Of a stretch of 64,000 nt of DNA, positions 33,563 through 40,632 are shown piece after piece. The notes under the pieces were generated by a model. It was not told the origin of the DNA, did not search any database, and saw nothing but the letters and a program-made list of their open reading frames with translations. The stretch is from Streptomyces sp. WZ.A104 (GTDB taxonomy: Bacteria > Actinomycetota > Actinomycetes > Streptomycetales > Streptomycetaceae): the NCBI RefSeq assembly GCF_002382885.1, contig NZ_NWVL01000002.1, forward strand, positions 62,001 to 126,000. The letters run 5' to 3'. The position numbers and the translations under genes are program-made. The stretch's first letter is position 1. Each line of letters begins with the position of its first letter.

Positions 33563-35164
33563 TTACTCGTGGGCGGCCAGAAGGGCTTCCAGGCTGGCGT
33601 CGGGGAACTGCCGCTGGAAGGAGTTCGCCTGCCAGCGGTCGGGGAACAGCGCGAGCTGCGCCTTGTCGCGGATTCTGCTCAGCGCCTCGCCCTTGACGAG
33701 CTGGGAGCGGTTGAGGGTGTCCGCTCCGGCCGCGTCGGTGGCCCGCGCCAGGTGGTAGGGCAGCACTTCCAGGCGTACGGGTGCGGAGAACTCCCCCGCC
33801 ATCCGGGCGGAGACGACGTCGAACTGCATCGGCCCCACCGCCGCCAGGACCGGGGCCTGGTCGCCGCGTGCGTCGCTGACGAGGACCTGCACGACGCCTT
33901 CCTCGTCGAGCTGGGCGATGCCACGGCGGAACTGCTTGGAGCGACTGATGTCGACCGGTCGTGCGACCGCGAAGTGTTCGGGGGCGAAGGTCGGCATGGG
34001 CGGGAACAAGGCCGGCGGACCGTCGTAGAGGGTGTCCCCGACGCGCAGGGCCGCGGCGTTGACCAGTCCGACGACGTCGCCCGGGTAGGCGGTGTCGACC
34101 ATGGAGCGGTCCTGGCCGAAGACGCTGTGGGCGTACTTGGTCGCGAACGGCTTCCCGGACGCGGCGCGGGTGACGGTCGCGCCTCTCTCGAAGACGCCCG
34201 AACACACGCGCAGGAAGGCGATCCGGTCCCGGTGGGCCGGGTCCATGTTCGCCTGCACCTTGAACACCAGCCCGGAGAACGGGGCGTCGACGGACCTGCT
34301 GCCACCGCCTTCGAGTTCTCGCGCCCCCGGTGGCGGGGCGAGGTCGACGATGGCGTCCAGGAGGAGCCGTACGCCGATGTTGGAGACCGCGGCGCCGAAG
34401 AACACCGGTGTGGAGCCGCCCGCCAGGAACGAGGCCCGGTCGAACTGGGCGCCGTCCGCCTCCAGCAACTGGAGCTCCTCCACGGCCTGTTCCCAGTCGG
34501 CACCCTCCTCGAACGCCGCCCGCTCGGCGGGAACCACCTCTTCGGAGGCTTCGTGCGCGCCGCCGGGGGTGCGGGTGTAACGCAGCATCCGCTCCGGCTC
34601 GCGTACGTCGACCAGACCGCGCAGGTATCCGGCCGTGCCGACCGGCCAGTTCACCGGGGTGGGCCTGAGCCGGAACTCGCGCTCGATCTCGTCGAGCAGC
34701 TCAAGGGCCTCACGGCCGGGCCGGTCCCACTTGTTGATGAACGTGATCACGGGGATGCCGCGGTGGCGGCAGACGTCGAAGAGCTTGCGGGTCTGCTCCT
34801 CCAGGCCCTTGGCCGCGTCGATCAGCATGACCGCGCAGTCCACCGCCGCCAGCACCCGGTAGGTGTCCTCGGAGAAGTCCGCGTGCCCCGGAGTGTCCAG
34901 CAGGTTCAGCAGGCAGTCCCGATAGGCGAATTGCAGAACGGCGGAGGTGACGGAGATGCCACGGGCCTTCTCCATCTCCATCCAGTCCGACGCCACACCG
35001 CGGCGTCCGGACTTGCCGTGCACCGCCCCCGCCGACGTGATCGCGTGCGCGTGCAGCGCCAGCGCCTCGGTCAACGTCGACTTGCCCGCGTCCGGGTGAC
35101 TGATCACCGCGAACGTACGCCGCCTGGCCGCCTCACCGGCGGCCCACTCGCTCCTGGCGTTCAC
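33563..35164 (-). CDS. prfC: Peptide chain release factor 3 (RF3)
   Basis: A 533-aa translational GTPase that removes RF1/RF2 from the ribosome after termination. G1 reads S-H-P-D-A-G-K-S-T-L-T-E, G3 D-T-P-G-H-A-D-F, and G4 N-K-W-D; switch 1 includes A-R-G-I-S-V-T-S. Domain II and the RF3-specific C-terminal domain (S-R-S-K-Q-F-R-R-G, V-G-P-M-Q-F-D-V) are complete, and the length equals that of E. coli RF3. The GTG start has GGAGGT 6 nt upstream. A dyad promoter (copy B) lies 86 bp upstream. prfC is patchily distributed in bacteria, consistent with its place in this accessory block. Confidence 0.93.
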   Translation of the reverse strand: MNARSEWAAGEAARRRTFAVISHPDAGKSTLTEALALHAHAITSAGAVHGKSGRRGVASDWMEMEKARGISVTSAVLQFAYRDCLLNLLDTPGHADFSEDTYRVLAAVDCAVMLIDAAKGLEEQTRKLFDVCRHRGIPVITFINKWDRPGREALELLDEIEREFRLRPTPVNWPVGTAGYLRGLVDVREPERMLRYTRTPGGAHEASEEVVPAERAAFEEGADWEQAVEELQLLEADGAQFDRASFLAGGSTPVFFGAAVSNIGVRLLLDAIVDLAPPPGARELEGGGSRSVDAPFSGLVFKVQANMDPAHRDRIAFLRVCSGVFERGATVTRAASGKPFATKYAHSVFGQDRSMVDTAYPGDVVGLVNAAALRVGDTLYDGPPALFPPMPTFAPEHFAVARPVDISRSKQFRRGIAQLDEEGVVQVLVSDARGDQAPVLAAVGPMQFDVVSARMAGEFSAPVRLEVLPYHLARATDAAGADTLNRSQLVKGEALSRIRDKAQLALFPDRWQANSFQRQFPDASLEALLAAHE

Positions 35165-35246
35165 CGCGCCACCTCCGATCCTCATCAGCCGTTCGCCCAC
35201 GGCTCCATCGCCTCGGGTCTCCCGTCCGGCATCTTCGCCGTCCACG

Positions 35247-35269
35247 AATCTACCGTGACGTGAAGGTAG
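35247..35269 (-). promoter_or_regulatory. Promoter with 20-bp dyad operator and TAGATT -10 box (copy B), upstream of prfC
   Basis: On the minus strand CTACCTTCACGTCACGGTAG (35269-35250) runs straight into TAGATT (35252-35247). The arms CTACC/GGTAG and most internal positions match copy A at 28709, 19 of 23 in total. Transcription would start about 75 bp before the prfC GTG. As in copy A there is no consensus -35 box. Confidence 0.6.
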
Positions 35270-35585
35270 GTTGATGATGGCCGCAACGAGCGCCACCCAC
35301 GGGCCGCCACCGCTGTCACGTCGTCCCGCCTCGGATGGGCCGAGGGCCGCGTTCGCCGCACCTCCACACAGCGTCCGTTGCACGAGAACGTCCCGGCAAG
35401 CACGGTAAGCGGGATTCGAACCAGCAGGGTGACGCCTCTCACCTGCGGAGACGCCGAAACGGCGGGCATGGCCGCCCGTTTCCATCCGGCTGCGCCTCCC
35501 TCGATCCTGCTCGAAGACCCTGCCCCGCCGGCGTCCCCGAATCACCGCGGAGGTTGCCATGGGCTCCCCACCGCGCCTGTGTAGC

Positions 35586-35770
35586 CGTTACGGACCCGCA
35601 GTCGATTTCTGAGCGTATTCCGTGGCGCATGCAGGTGAACCAGTTCCCAGCGACAGCCGTGCTGTTCGATCAGCTCTTTGCAGCGATCGCGGCGCTGTCG
35701 GCTCAGGGAGAAGGCGTCGACTACGGCGGGTGGACTCCTGCACGAGGCCGATGAGTTCGCCCGGCAGCAC
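35586..35770 (-). pseudogene. Frameshifted fragment of an AAA/zeta-like P-loop kinase
   Basis: Two minus-strand frames join into one sensible peptide. L-P-G-E-L-I-G-L-V-Q-E-S-T-R-R (to about 35727) continues, after a frameshift, as V-V-V-D-A-F-S-L-S-R-Q-R-R-D-R-C-K-E-L-I, then W-E-L-V-H-L-H-A-P-R-N-T-L-R-N-R-L-R-V-R-N. This is the pattern of the middle of small AAA-type ATP-binding kinases (V-V-V-D-x-x-x then a basic helix, then R-x-x-L-x-x-R-L-x-x-R-N). The Walker A end and the C terminus are missing. The fragment begins exactly at a 14-bp inverted repeat. Confidence 0.55.
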
Positions 35771-35807
35771 TGCGAGCTACCCCTGCGGGCGCGGGGGTAG
35801 CTCGCAG
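35770..35807. repeat. Perfect 14-bp inverted repeat at the kinase-fragment breakpoint
   Basis: CTGCGAGCTACCCC (35770-35783) and GGGGTAGCTCGCAG (35794-35807) flank a 10-nt loop. It lies at the point where the kinase fragment loses homology and is not placed like a terminator of any intact gene. It may be a mobile-element or recombination scar. Confidence 0.6.
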
Positions 35808-36240
35808 CCGCGGGTACGGACAGCCGCGCTGCACCTCGTCGTCCCCGCGCCGACGGGGGTTGTCCGCCATCGTCTCGCGACCCGCCGTGCGCGGCAGTGG
35901 TGAACACGAAGCAGCCCCTGCCGCGCGCGAGGCAGGGGCCGCTCGGTCGATCTGGGCGGGCTACGCCTCGGGCTTGGGGGACCAGGAACCCCCGCATCGG
36001 TCGGGGCTCCTGCGGGTCACGGGAGTCCGGTTTCCGCCCGGCCCTCCATGCGGCCACCATGTCCACGTACCGCGGGACGATCCAGCTGGCAGGCGACACG
36101 TACACGGGCCTGCCGCCCCAGGTCGACCAGGAGGTGGCCAGGAAGGCCGAGTCGGCCGCTCCCCGTGCCCCGCCCCGTTCGAGGGGGGGCTCCGGCACAG
36201 CCGCTCACGCACCGCTCACGCGGGGCCCCTGAAACGCGGA
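35808..36240. other. Gene-free stretch between the kinase remnant and the tRNA genes
   Basis: 433 bp with no supportable gene. A plus-strand frame from ATG 36059 (M-S-T-Y-R-G-T-I-Q-L-A-G-D-T-Y-T-G) looks mildly protein-like but has no ribosome site and runs into the tRNA terminator region. Confidence 0.4.
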
Positions 36241-36275
36241 AGCGCCCCACCCTGGTCCAACCCAGTTGGGGCGCT
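36241..36275 (-). terminator. Terminator after tRNA-CAU
   Basis: AGCGCCCCA (36241-36249) and TGGGGCGCT (36267-36275) form a perfect 9-bp stem 41 bp downstream of the tRNA on the minus strand. Confidence 0.65.
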
Positions 36276-36315
36276 CCGATGCTGGTGGGAACGTTCCTGC
36301 CAGCGACCGCTTGTG

Positions 36316-36389
36316 TGGGGCGGGTGGGACTCGAACCCACGGCCGACGGATTATGAGTCCGCTGCTCTAACCGGCTGAGCTACCGCCCC
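36316..36389 (-). tRNA. tRNA with CAU anticodon (elongator Met or lysidine-modified Ile2)
   Basis: A full cloverleaf: acceptor GGGGCGG/CCGCCCC, D-arm AGCTCAGCCGGTTAGAGC, anticodon loop CTCATAA with CAT at 36353-36355 (complement), and T-arm GTGGGTTCGAGTCCCAC, with discriminator A. A CAU anticodon in a non-initiator tRNA may be Met or, after lysidine modification, Ile for AUA codons. Sequence alone does not settle this. CCA is not encoded. Confidence 0.93.
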
Positions 36390-36584
36390 GTTTCGGCGTG
36401 GCGCGTACAAGTGTGCGCCCCGTCTGCCGCAGCATAGCCGGTCATACGATCTCTTGCTTCGGATGGCCGACTTCGCCTGATCTTGAGGACGGCGCTGCGT
36501 GCTGCCCGGTTCCGGGTGAGGGCGAGGTGACCCGAAAGTGTCATTCCGCGGGGCTCGGGGGTCGCCAGGCGGCGAGTGGGCACG

Positions 36585-36608
36585 CGAAAAAGGACCCCGA
36601 AGGGTCCT
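36585..36608 (-). terminator. Classical Rho-independent terminator after the tRNA-Asn pair
   Basis: On the minus strand AGGACCC-TTCG-GGGTCCT is followed directly by TTTTCG. A UUCG tetraloop and a U-run make this one of the few textbook terminators in the window. It lies 12 bp past the second tRNA-Asn. Confidence 0.9.
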
Positions 36609-36619
36609 CTTCCGCATCG

Positions 36620-36692
36620 CTCCCCCGACTGGACTCGAACCAGTAACCCTCCGGTTAACAGCCGAATGCTCTGCCAATTGAGCTACAGGGGA
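36620..36692 (-). tRNA. tRNA-Asn (GTT)
   Basis: A cloverleaf with acceptor TCCCCTG/CGGGGGA, D-arm AGCTCAATTGGCAGAGCA, anticodon loop CTGTTAA (GTT) and T-arm CTGGTTCGAGTCCAG. It is the downstream member of a tandem pair and differs from its partner mainly by base changes in the anticodon stem and the variable-loop-proximal positions. Confidence 0.95.
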
Positions 36693-36697
36693 TCGCG

Positions 36698-36770
36698 CTC
36701 CCCCGACTGGACTCGAACCAGTAACCTGCCGGTTAACAGCCGGCTGCTCTGCCAATTGAGCTACAGGGGA
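36698..36770 (-). tRNA. tRNA-Asn (GTT), second copy
   Basis: The same fold and anticodon as the copy at 36620, with 5 bp between the two genes. The anticodon stem here is GCCGG/CCGGC, fully paired, while the other copy has a less regular stem. Both are probably cut from one precursor that ends at the 36585 terminator. Confidence 0.95.
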
Positions 36771-36951
36771 TTGCTGCGGTGCCTCGAATCGTACCTGCCT
36801 GGCGGCTGCCGGGCGGCGCGCGTTCGCTGCGACACATACATTAGCGCAAGCAGGGGGGTGCTCCGCCAATCGGTATCGCCCGGGATGATCTCGGGTGCTC
36901 ACGGGTAGGCGGGCTGCACACGTCGCACCAAGCGCAGGAAGGGTGGCAGCC

Positions 36952-37254
36952 ATGCGGTACCGGCTCACGTTCATCGCCGGAGTGGCGCTCGGATACGTGC
37001 TCGGCACGCGAGCCGGGCGCGAGCGTTACGAGCAGTTGAAGAAGTCGGTCCGGCAGTTCGCGGAGAACCCCGCCGTGCGCAACGCCGCCGAGAGTGCCGC
37101 GCACAGCGGCCGGGACATCGCGGGCAAGGCGTACCACTCGGTCAGCGACAAGGTCGGGGACAAGGTGCCCGCCTCCGTCGCCGACCGGGTCCGGTCGCTG
37201 CGGGACCGCAGCAGCCAGAACGGCGAGGACGACTGGGGGACCACCAACACCTAG
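36952..37254 (+). CDS. YtxH-like small membrane-associated protein
   Basis: A 100-aa protein with one N-terminal hydrophobic helix (L-T-F-I-A-G-V-A-L-G-Y-V-L-G-T-R-A-G-R-E-R-Y), the G-x-x-x-G-x-R-A-G-R-x-x-Y signature of YtxH-type proteins. A long amphipathic helical region with A-A-E-S-A-A and G-K-A-Y-H-S-V-S-D-K-V-G-D-K follows, resembling stress-protein 11-mer repeats. Function is unknown; homologues are often stress related. AAGGGTGG precedes the ATG. Confidence 0.75.
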   Translation: MRYRLTFIAGVALGYVLGTRAGRERYEQLKKSVRQFAENPAVRNAAESAAHSGRDIAGKAYHSVSDKVGDKVPASVADRVRSLRDRSSQNGEDDWGTTNT

Positions 37255-37318
37255 CTCAGGGCCCCGCGGCCCGCGGCGGTCGTTACGGGAAACTCGCGGC
37301 GTGCGGCAGAATCTCCCC

Positions 37319-38770
37319 ATGGGCATAGTCGCGGGGCTGGACAGTTCTTCCGCCTTCACTCACATCGTCGTCTGCGACACGGACACGGGCGCCGTGCTGC
37401 GGCAGGGGTATGCCGCGCATCCGGTCGAGGCCAAGGCCGCCGAGGTCGATCCGCAGGCCTGGCTGCTCTCGCTCGGCGAGGCGGCCTCCGGCGGGCTGCT
37501 CGAAGGGGTGCAGGCCATCGGGGTCGCCGCCCAGCAGCACGGGCTCGTACCGCTGGACCAGCAGGGCAACCTCGTACGTCCCGCGCTGCTCGGCAACGAC
37601 CGGCGGGCGCAGGTCGCGGCGGCCGATCTGGTCGACTCGCTGGGCGGGCGGCAGGCCTGGGCCGAGGCCGTCGGGGCCGTACCGCAGGCCGCGCAGCCCG
37701 TGGCGAAGCTGCGGTGGCTGGCGCGGACCGAGCCGGAGAACGCCCAGCGGGTGGCCGCCGTGCTCCAGCCGCACGACTGGCTCGTGTGGCAGCTGCTCGG
37801 GCGGCCCGCCCGCCGGACCACCGACCGGGGCGCCGCCTCGGGTACGGGGTACTGGTCGGCCGGGTCCGCGTCCTACCGGCCCGATCTGGTGGAGCTCGCC
37901 CTCGGGCACTCCGCCGCGCTGCCCGAGGTGCTCGGGCCCGCCGACTCCGCCGGGACGACGCCCGAAGGGCTGCTGATCTCCGCGGGCACCGGCGAGATCA
38001 TGGCCGCGGCCTTCGGGCTCGGGGTCGCGGTGGGCGACGCGGTCGTGTCGCTGGGGGCCTCCGGGTCCGTGATGGCCGTGCACCACGAGGCGCTCGCCGA
38101 TTCCACCGGGATGATCACCTCGTTCGCCGACGCCACAGGGCTGCATCTGCCCGTCGTCCACACGTCCAACGCCGTACGTGCGCTGCGCGGGACCGCCGAG
38201 ATGCTGGGGGTGGAGGGGCTGGACGAGCTGTCCGCGCTGGCGCTGAAGTCCACGCCCGGGGCTTCCGGACTGGTGTTGCTGCCCTATCTGGAAGGCGAGC
38301 GCACCCCGCAGCTCCCCCACACCGCGGGCACCCTCAGCGGGCTGCGGCGCGAGTCGATGAAGCCCGAGCATCTGGCGCGGGCCGCGTTCGAGGGGATGCT
38401 CTGCTCGCTGGCCGACGCCATGGACGTCCTGCGCGGGCGGGGCGTGGAGGTGCGGCGCGTGTTCCTGCTGGGGGCCGCCGCCGAGCTGCCCGCCGTACAG
38501 GCGCTGGCTCCCGCCGTGTTCGGCACGCAGGTCGTCGTACCGCAGCCCGCCCAGTACGCGGCGATCGGCGCGGCCCGGCAGGCCGCCTGGGCGCTCGGTG
38601 TCTCGCAGGGCGCCCTCGATCCGCGTACGCCCCCGGCCTGGCAGGGCGCGGCCGCCCAGGTGCTGGAGCCGGGCGATGAGCTGGCGGTCGGCGGGGCCGT
38701 GCGTCAGCAGTACCGGGCCACCCGGGATCAGATCCACCCCGGGGCCTTCGGGGGTGCGCACCCGGAGTGA
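37319..38770 (+). CDS. FGGY-family carbohydrate kinase (xylulokinase-like)
   Basis: A 483-aa sugar kinase. The N-terminal phosphate loop reads A-G-L-D-S-S-S-A-F-T, and the substrate segment A-A-Q-Q-H-G-L-V replaces the usual xylulokinase G-Q-M-H-G, so the sugar may differ from xylulose. Later blocks include N-D-R-R-A-Q, V-S-L-G-A-S-G-S, L-P-Y-L-E-G-E-R-T-P and R-A-A-F-E-G-M, all typical of the family, and A-A-I-G-A-A-R-Q-A-A near the end. CAGAAT lies 6 nt before the ATG with no ribosome site, so the mRNA may be leaderless. No isomerase or transporter genes are adjacent. Confidence 0.85.
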   Translation: MGIVAGLDSSSAFTHIVVCDTDTGAVLRQGYAAHPVEAKAAEVDPQAWLLSLGEAASGGLLEGVQAIGVAAQQHGLVPLDQQGNLVRPALLGNDRRAQVAAADLVDSLGGRQAWAEAVGAVPQAAQPVAKLRWLARTEPENAQRVAAVLQPHDWLVWQLLGRPARRTTDRGAASGTGYWSAGSASYRPDLVELALGHSAALPEVLGPADSAGTTPEGLLISAGTGEIMAAAFGLGVAVGDAVVSLGASGSVMAVHHEALADSTGMITSFADATGLHLPVVHTSNAVRALRGTAEMLGVEGLDELSALALKSTPGASGLVLLPYLEGERTPQLPHTAGTLSGLRRESMKPEHLARAAFEGMLCSLADAMDVLRGRGVEVRRVFLLGAAAELPAVQALAPAVFGTQVVVPQPAQYAAIGAARQAAWALGVSQGALDPRTPPAWQGAAAQVLEPGDELAVGGAVRQQYRATRDQIHPGAFGGAHPE

Positions 38771-38898
38771 GACCGGCGTGGGCACGCGGCCGCCCGCCCC
38801 GGGTTTGACCCCGGCTTGAGGAAAACGGCTCGCTCTCGGAGTACGGCGTACGCGAAACTGGGGCGGCCTCTGCCCTCCGCCGATCCCGAGAGACCCGC

Positions 38899-40632
38899 GT
38901 GCTCATAAAACTCCTGCGGGCCCATCTGGGCCCGTACAAGAAACCCATCGCGCTGCTGGTGCTCCTCCAGCTGCTCCAGACCTGCGCCACCCTGTATCTG
39001 CCCAGCCTCAACGCGGACATCATTGACAACGGTGTCGTCAAGGGCGATACCGGATACATCCTGGAATTCGGCGGTCTCATGATCGCCGTCAGCGTTCTTC
39101 AGGTCCTCGGCAACGTGGGGGCCGTGTACTACGGGGCCCGGACCGCCTCCGCCCTCGGGCGCGATGTGCGGGCCGCCGTCTTCGACCGGGTGCAGTCCTT
39201 CTCCGCGCGTGAGCTGGGGCGCTTCGGGGCGCCCTCGCTGATCACCCGGACCACCAACGACGTCCAGCAGGTCCAGATGCTGGTCCTGATGGCGTTCACC
39301 CTGATGGTGTCCGCGCCGATCATGTGCGTCGGCGGCATCGTCATGGCGCTCGGGCAGGACGTTCCGCTGTCGGCCGTCCTGCTGGCGGTCGTGCCGGTGC
39401 TCGGCGTCTCGGTGAGCCTCATCGTGAAGAAGATGCGGCCGCTGTTCCGCACGATGCAGGAGCGGCTCGACGGGGTGAACCGGGTGCTGCGTGAGCAGAT
39501 CACGGGCAACCGGGTGATCCGCGCGTTCGTCCGTGACGGGTACGAGGCGAGGCGGTTCCGGGGGGCCAACACCGAACTGACCGATGTGTCGGTGGCGACT
39601 GGGCGGCTGATGGCGCTGATGTTCCCGACGGTGATGACGGTGGTCAACCTGTCGTCCGTCGCGGTGGTGTGGTTCGGCGCGCACCGCATCGACAGCGGCG
39701 GGATGCAGATCGGTGCGCTGACCGCGTTCCTCGCCTATCTGATGCAGATCGTGATGGCCGTGATGATGGCCACCTTCATGTTCATGATGGTGCCGCGCGC
39801 CGAGGTGTGCGCCGAGCGCATCGAGGAGGTGCTCGGCACCGATTCGAGTGTGGTGCCGCCGCTCTCCCCCGTCACGGAGCTGCGGCGCCACGGGCATCTG
39901 GAGGTGCGCGGCGCCGAGTTCCGCTATCCGGGGGCGGAGGAGCCGGTACTGCGGGCGGTGGATCTGGTGGCCCGGCCCGGGGAGACCACCGCGATCATCG
40001 GGTCGACCGGCAGCGGGAAGTCCACGCTGCTCGGTCTCGTACCCCGGCTGTTCGATGTGACGGGCGGCGAGGTGCTGGTCGACGGCGAGGATGTGCGCGG
40101 GATCGATCCGGTGCTGCTGGCGAAGACCGTGAGCCTGGTGCCGCAGAAGCCGTATCTGTTCTCGGGGACGGTGGCGACGAACCTGCGGTACGGGAATCCG
40201 GACGCCACCGACGAGGAGCTGTGGCACGCGCTGGAGGTGGCGCAGGCCAAGGGGTTCGTGGAGGGGCTGGAACACGGGCTCGACGCGCCGATCGCGCAGG
40301 GCGGCACCAATGTGTCGGGCGGTCAGCGGCAGCGGCTCGCCATCGCGCGGACACTGGTGCAGCGGCCGGAGATCTATCTCTTCGACGACTCGTTCTCGGC
40401 GCTGGACTACGCGACCGACGCCGCCCTGCGGGCCGCACTCGCGCGGGAGACCGCCGGGGCGACCGTGCTGATCGTGGCCCAGCGGGTCTCCACCATCCGC
40501 GAAGCGGACCGCATCCTGGTGCTGGACGAGGGGCGGGTCGTGGGCAGCGGTACCCATCACGAGCTGATGGACGGCAATGAGACGTACCGGGAGATCGTGC
40601 TCTCCCAGCTGACGGAAGCGGAGGCCGCGTGA
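38899..40632 (+). CDS. ABC exporter half-transporter A (TM-ATPase), degenerate catalytic site
   Basis: A 577-aa type IV ABC exporter subunit: six TM helices (to about residue 310), then the nucleotide-binding domain. Walker A reads G-S-T-G-S-G-K-S-T, the signature is N-V-S-G-G-Q-R-Q-R, and Walker B ends L-F-D-D-S-F-S-A-L-D. The catalytic Glu after Walker B is replaced by Asp, as in the non-hydrolysing half of heterodimeric exporters. The GTG start follows a weak GAGAG. Its stop overlaps the start of the next gene (TGATG), so the two halves are made together. Substrate is unknown. Confidence 0.92.
   Translation: MLIKLLRAHLGPYKKPIALLVLLQLLQTCATLYLPSLNADIIDNGVVKGDTGYILEFGGLMIAVSVLQVLGNVGAVYYGARTASALGRDVRAAVFDRVQSFSARELGRFGAPSLITRTTNDVQQVQMLVLMAFTLMVSAPIMCVGGIVMALGQDVPLSAVLLAVVPVLGVSVSLIVKKMRPLFRTMQERLDGVNRVLREQITGNRVIRAFVRDGYEARRFRGANTELTDVSVATGRLMALMFPTVMTVVNLSSVAVVWFGAHRIDSGGMQIGALTAFLAYLMQIVMAVMMATFMFMMVPRAEVCAERIEEVLGTDSSVVPPLSPVTELRRHGHLEVRGAEFRYPGAEEPVLRAVDLVARPGETTAIIGSTGSGKSTLLGLVPRLFDVTGGEVLVDGEDVRGIDPVLLAKTVSLVPQKPYLFSGTVATNLRYGNPDATDEELWHALEVAQAKGFVEGLEHGLDAPIAQGGTNVSGGQRQRLAIARTLVQRPEIYLFDDSFSALDYATDAALRAALARETAGATVLIVAQRVSTIREADRILVLDEGRVVGSGTHHELMDGNETYREIVLSQLTEAEAA

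Noticed and set aside
35401..35450. tRNA-like T-arm (GGATTCGAACC on the plus strand) as a tRNA or att remnant
   Set aside because: The T-stem has a mismatch, and no acceptor or D arm can be built. It does not match the 3' ends of the three nearby tRNAs beyond the T-loop.
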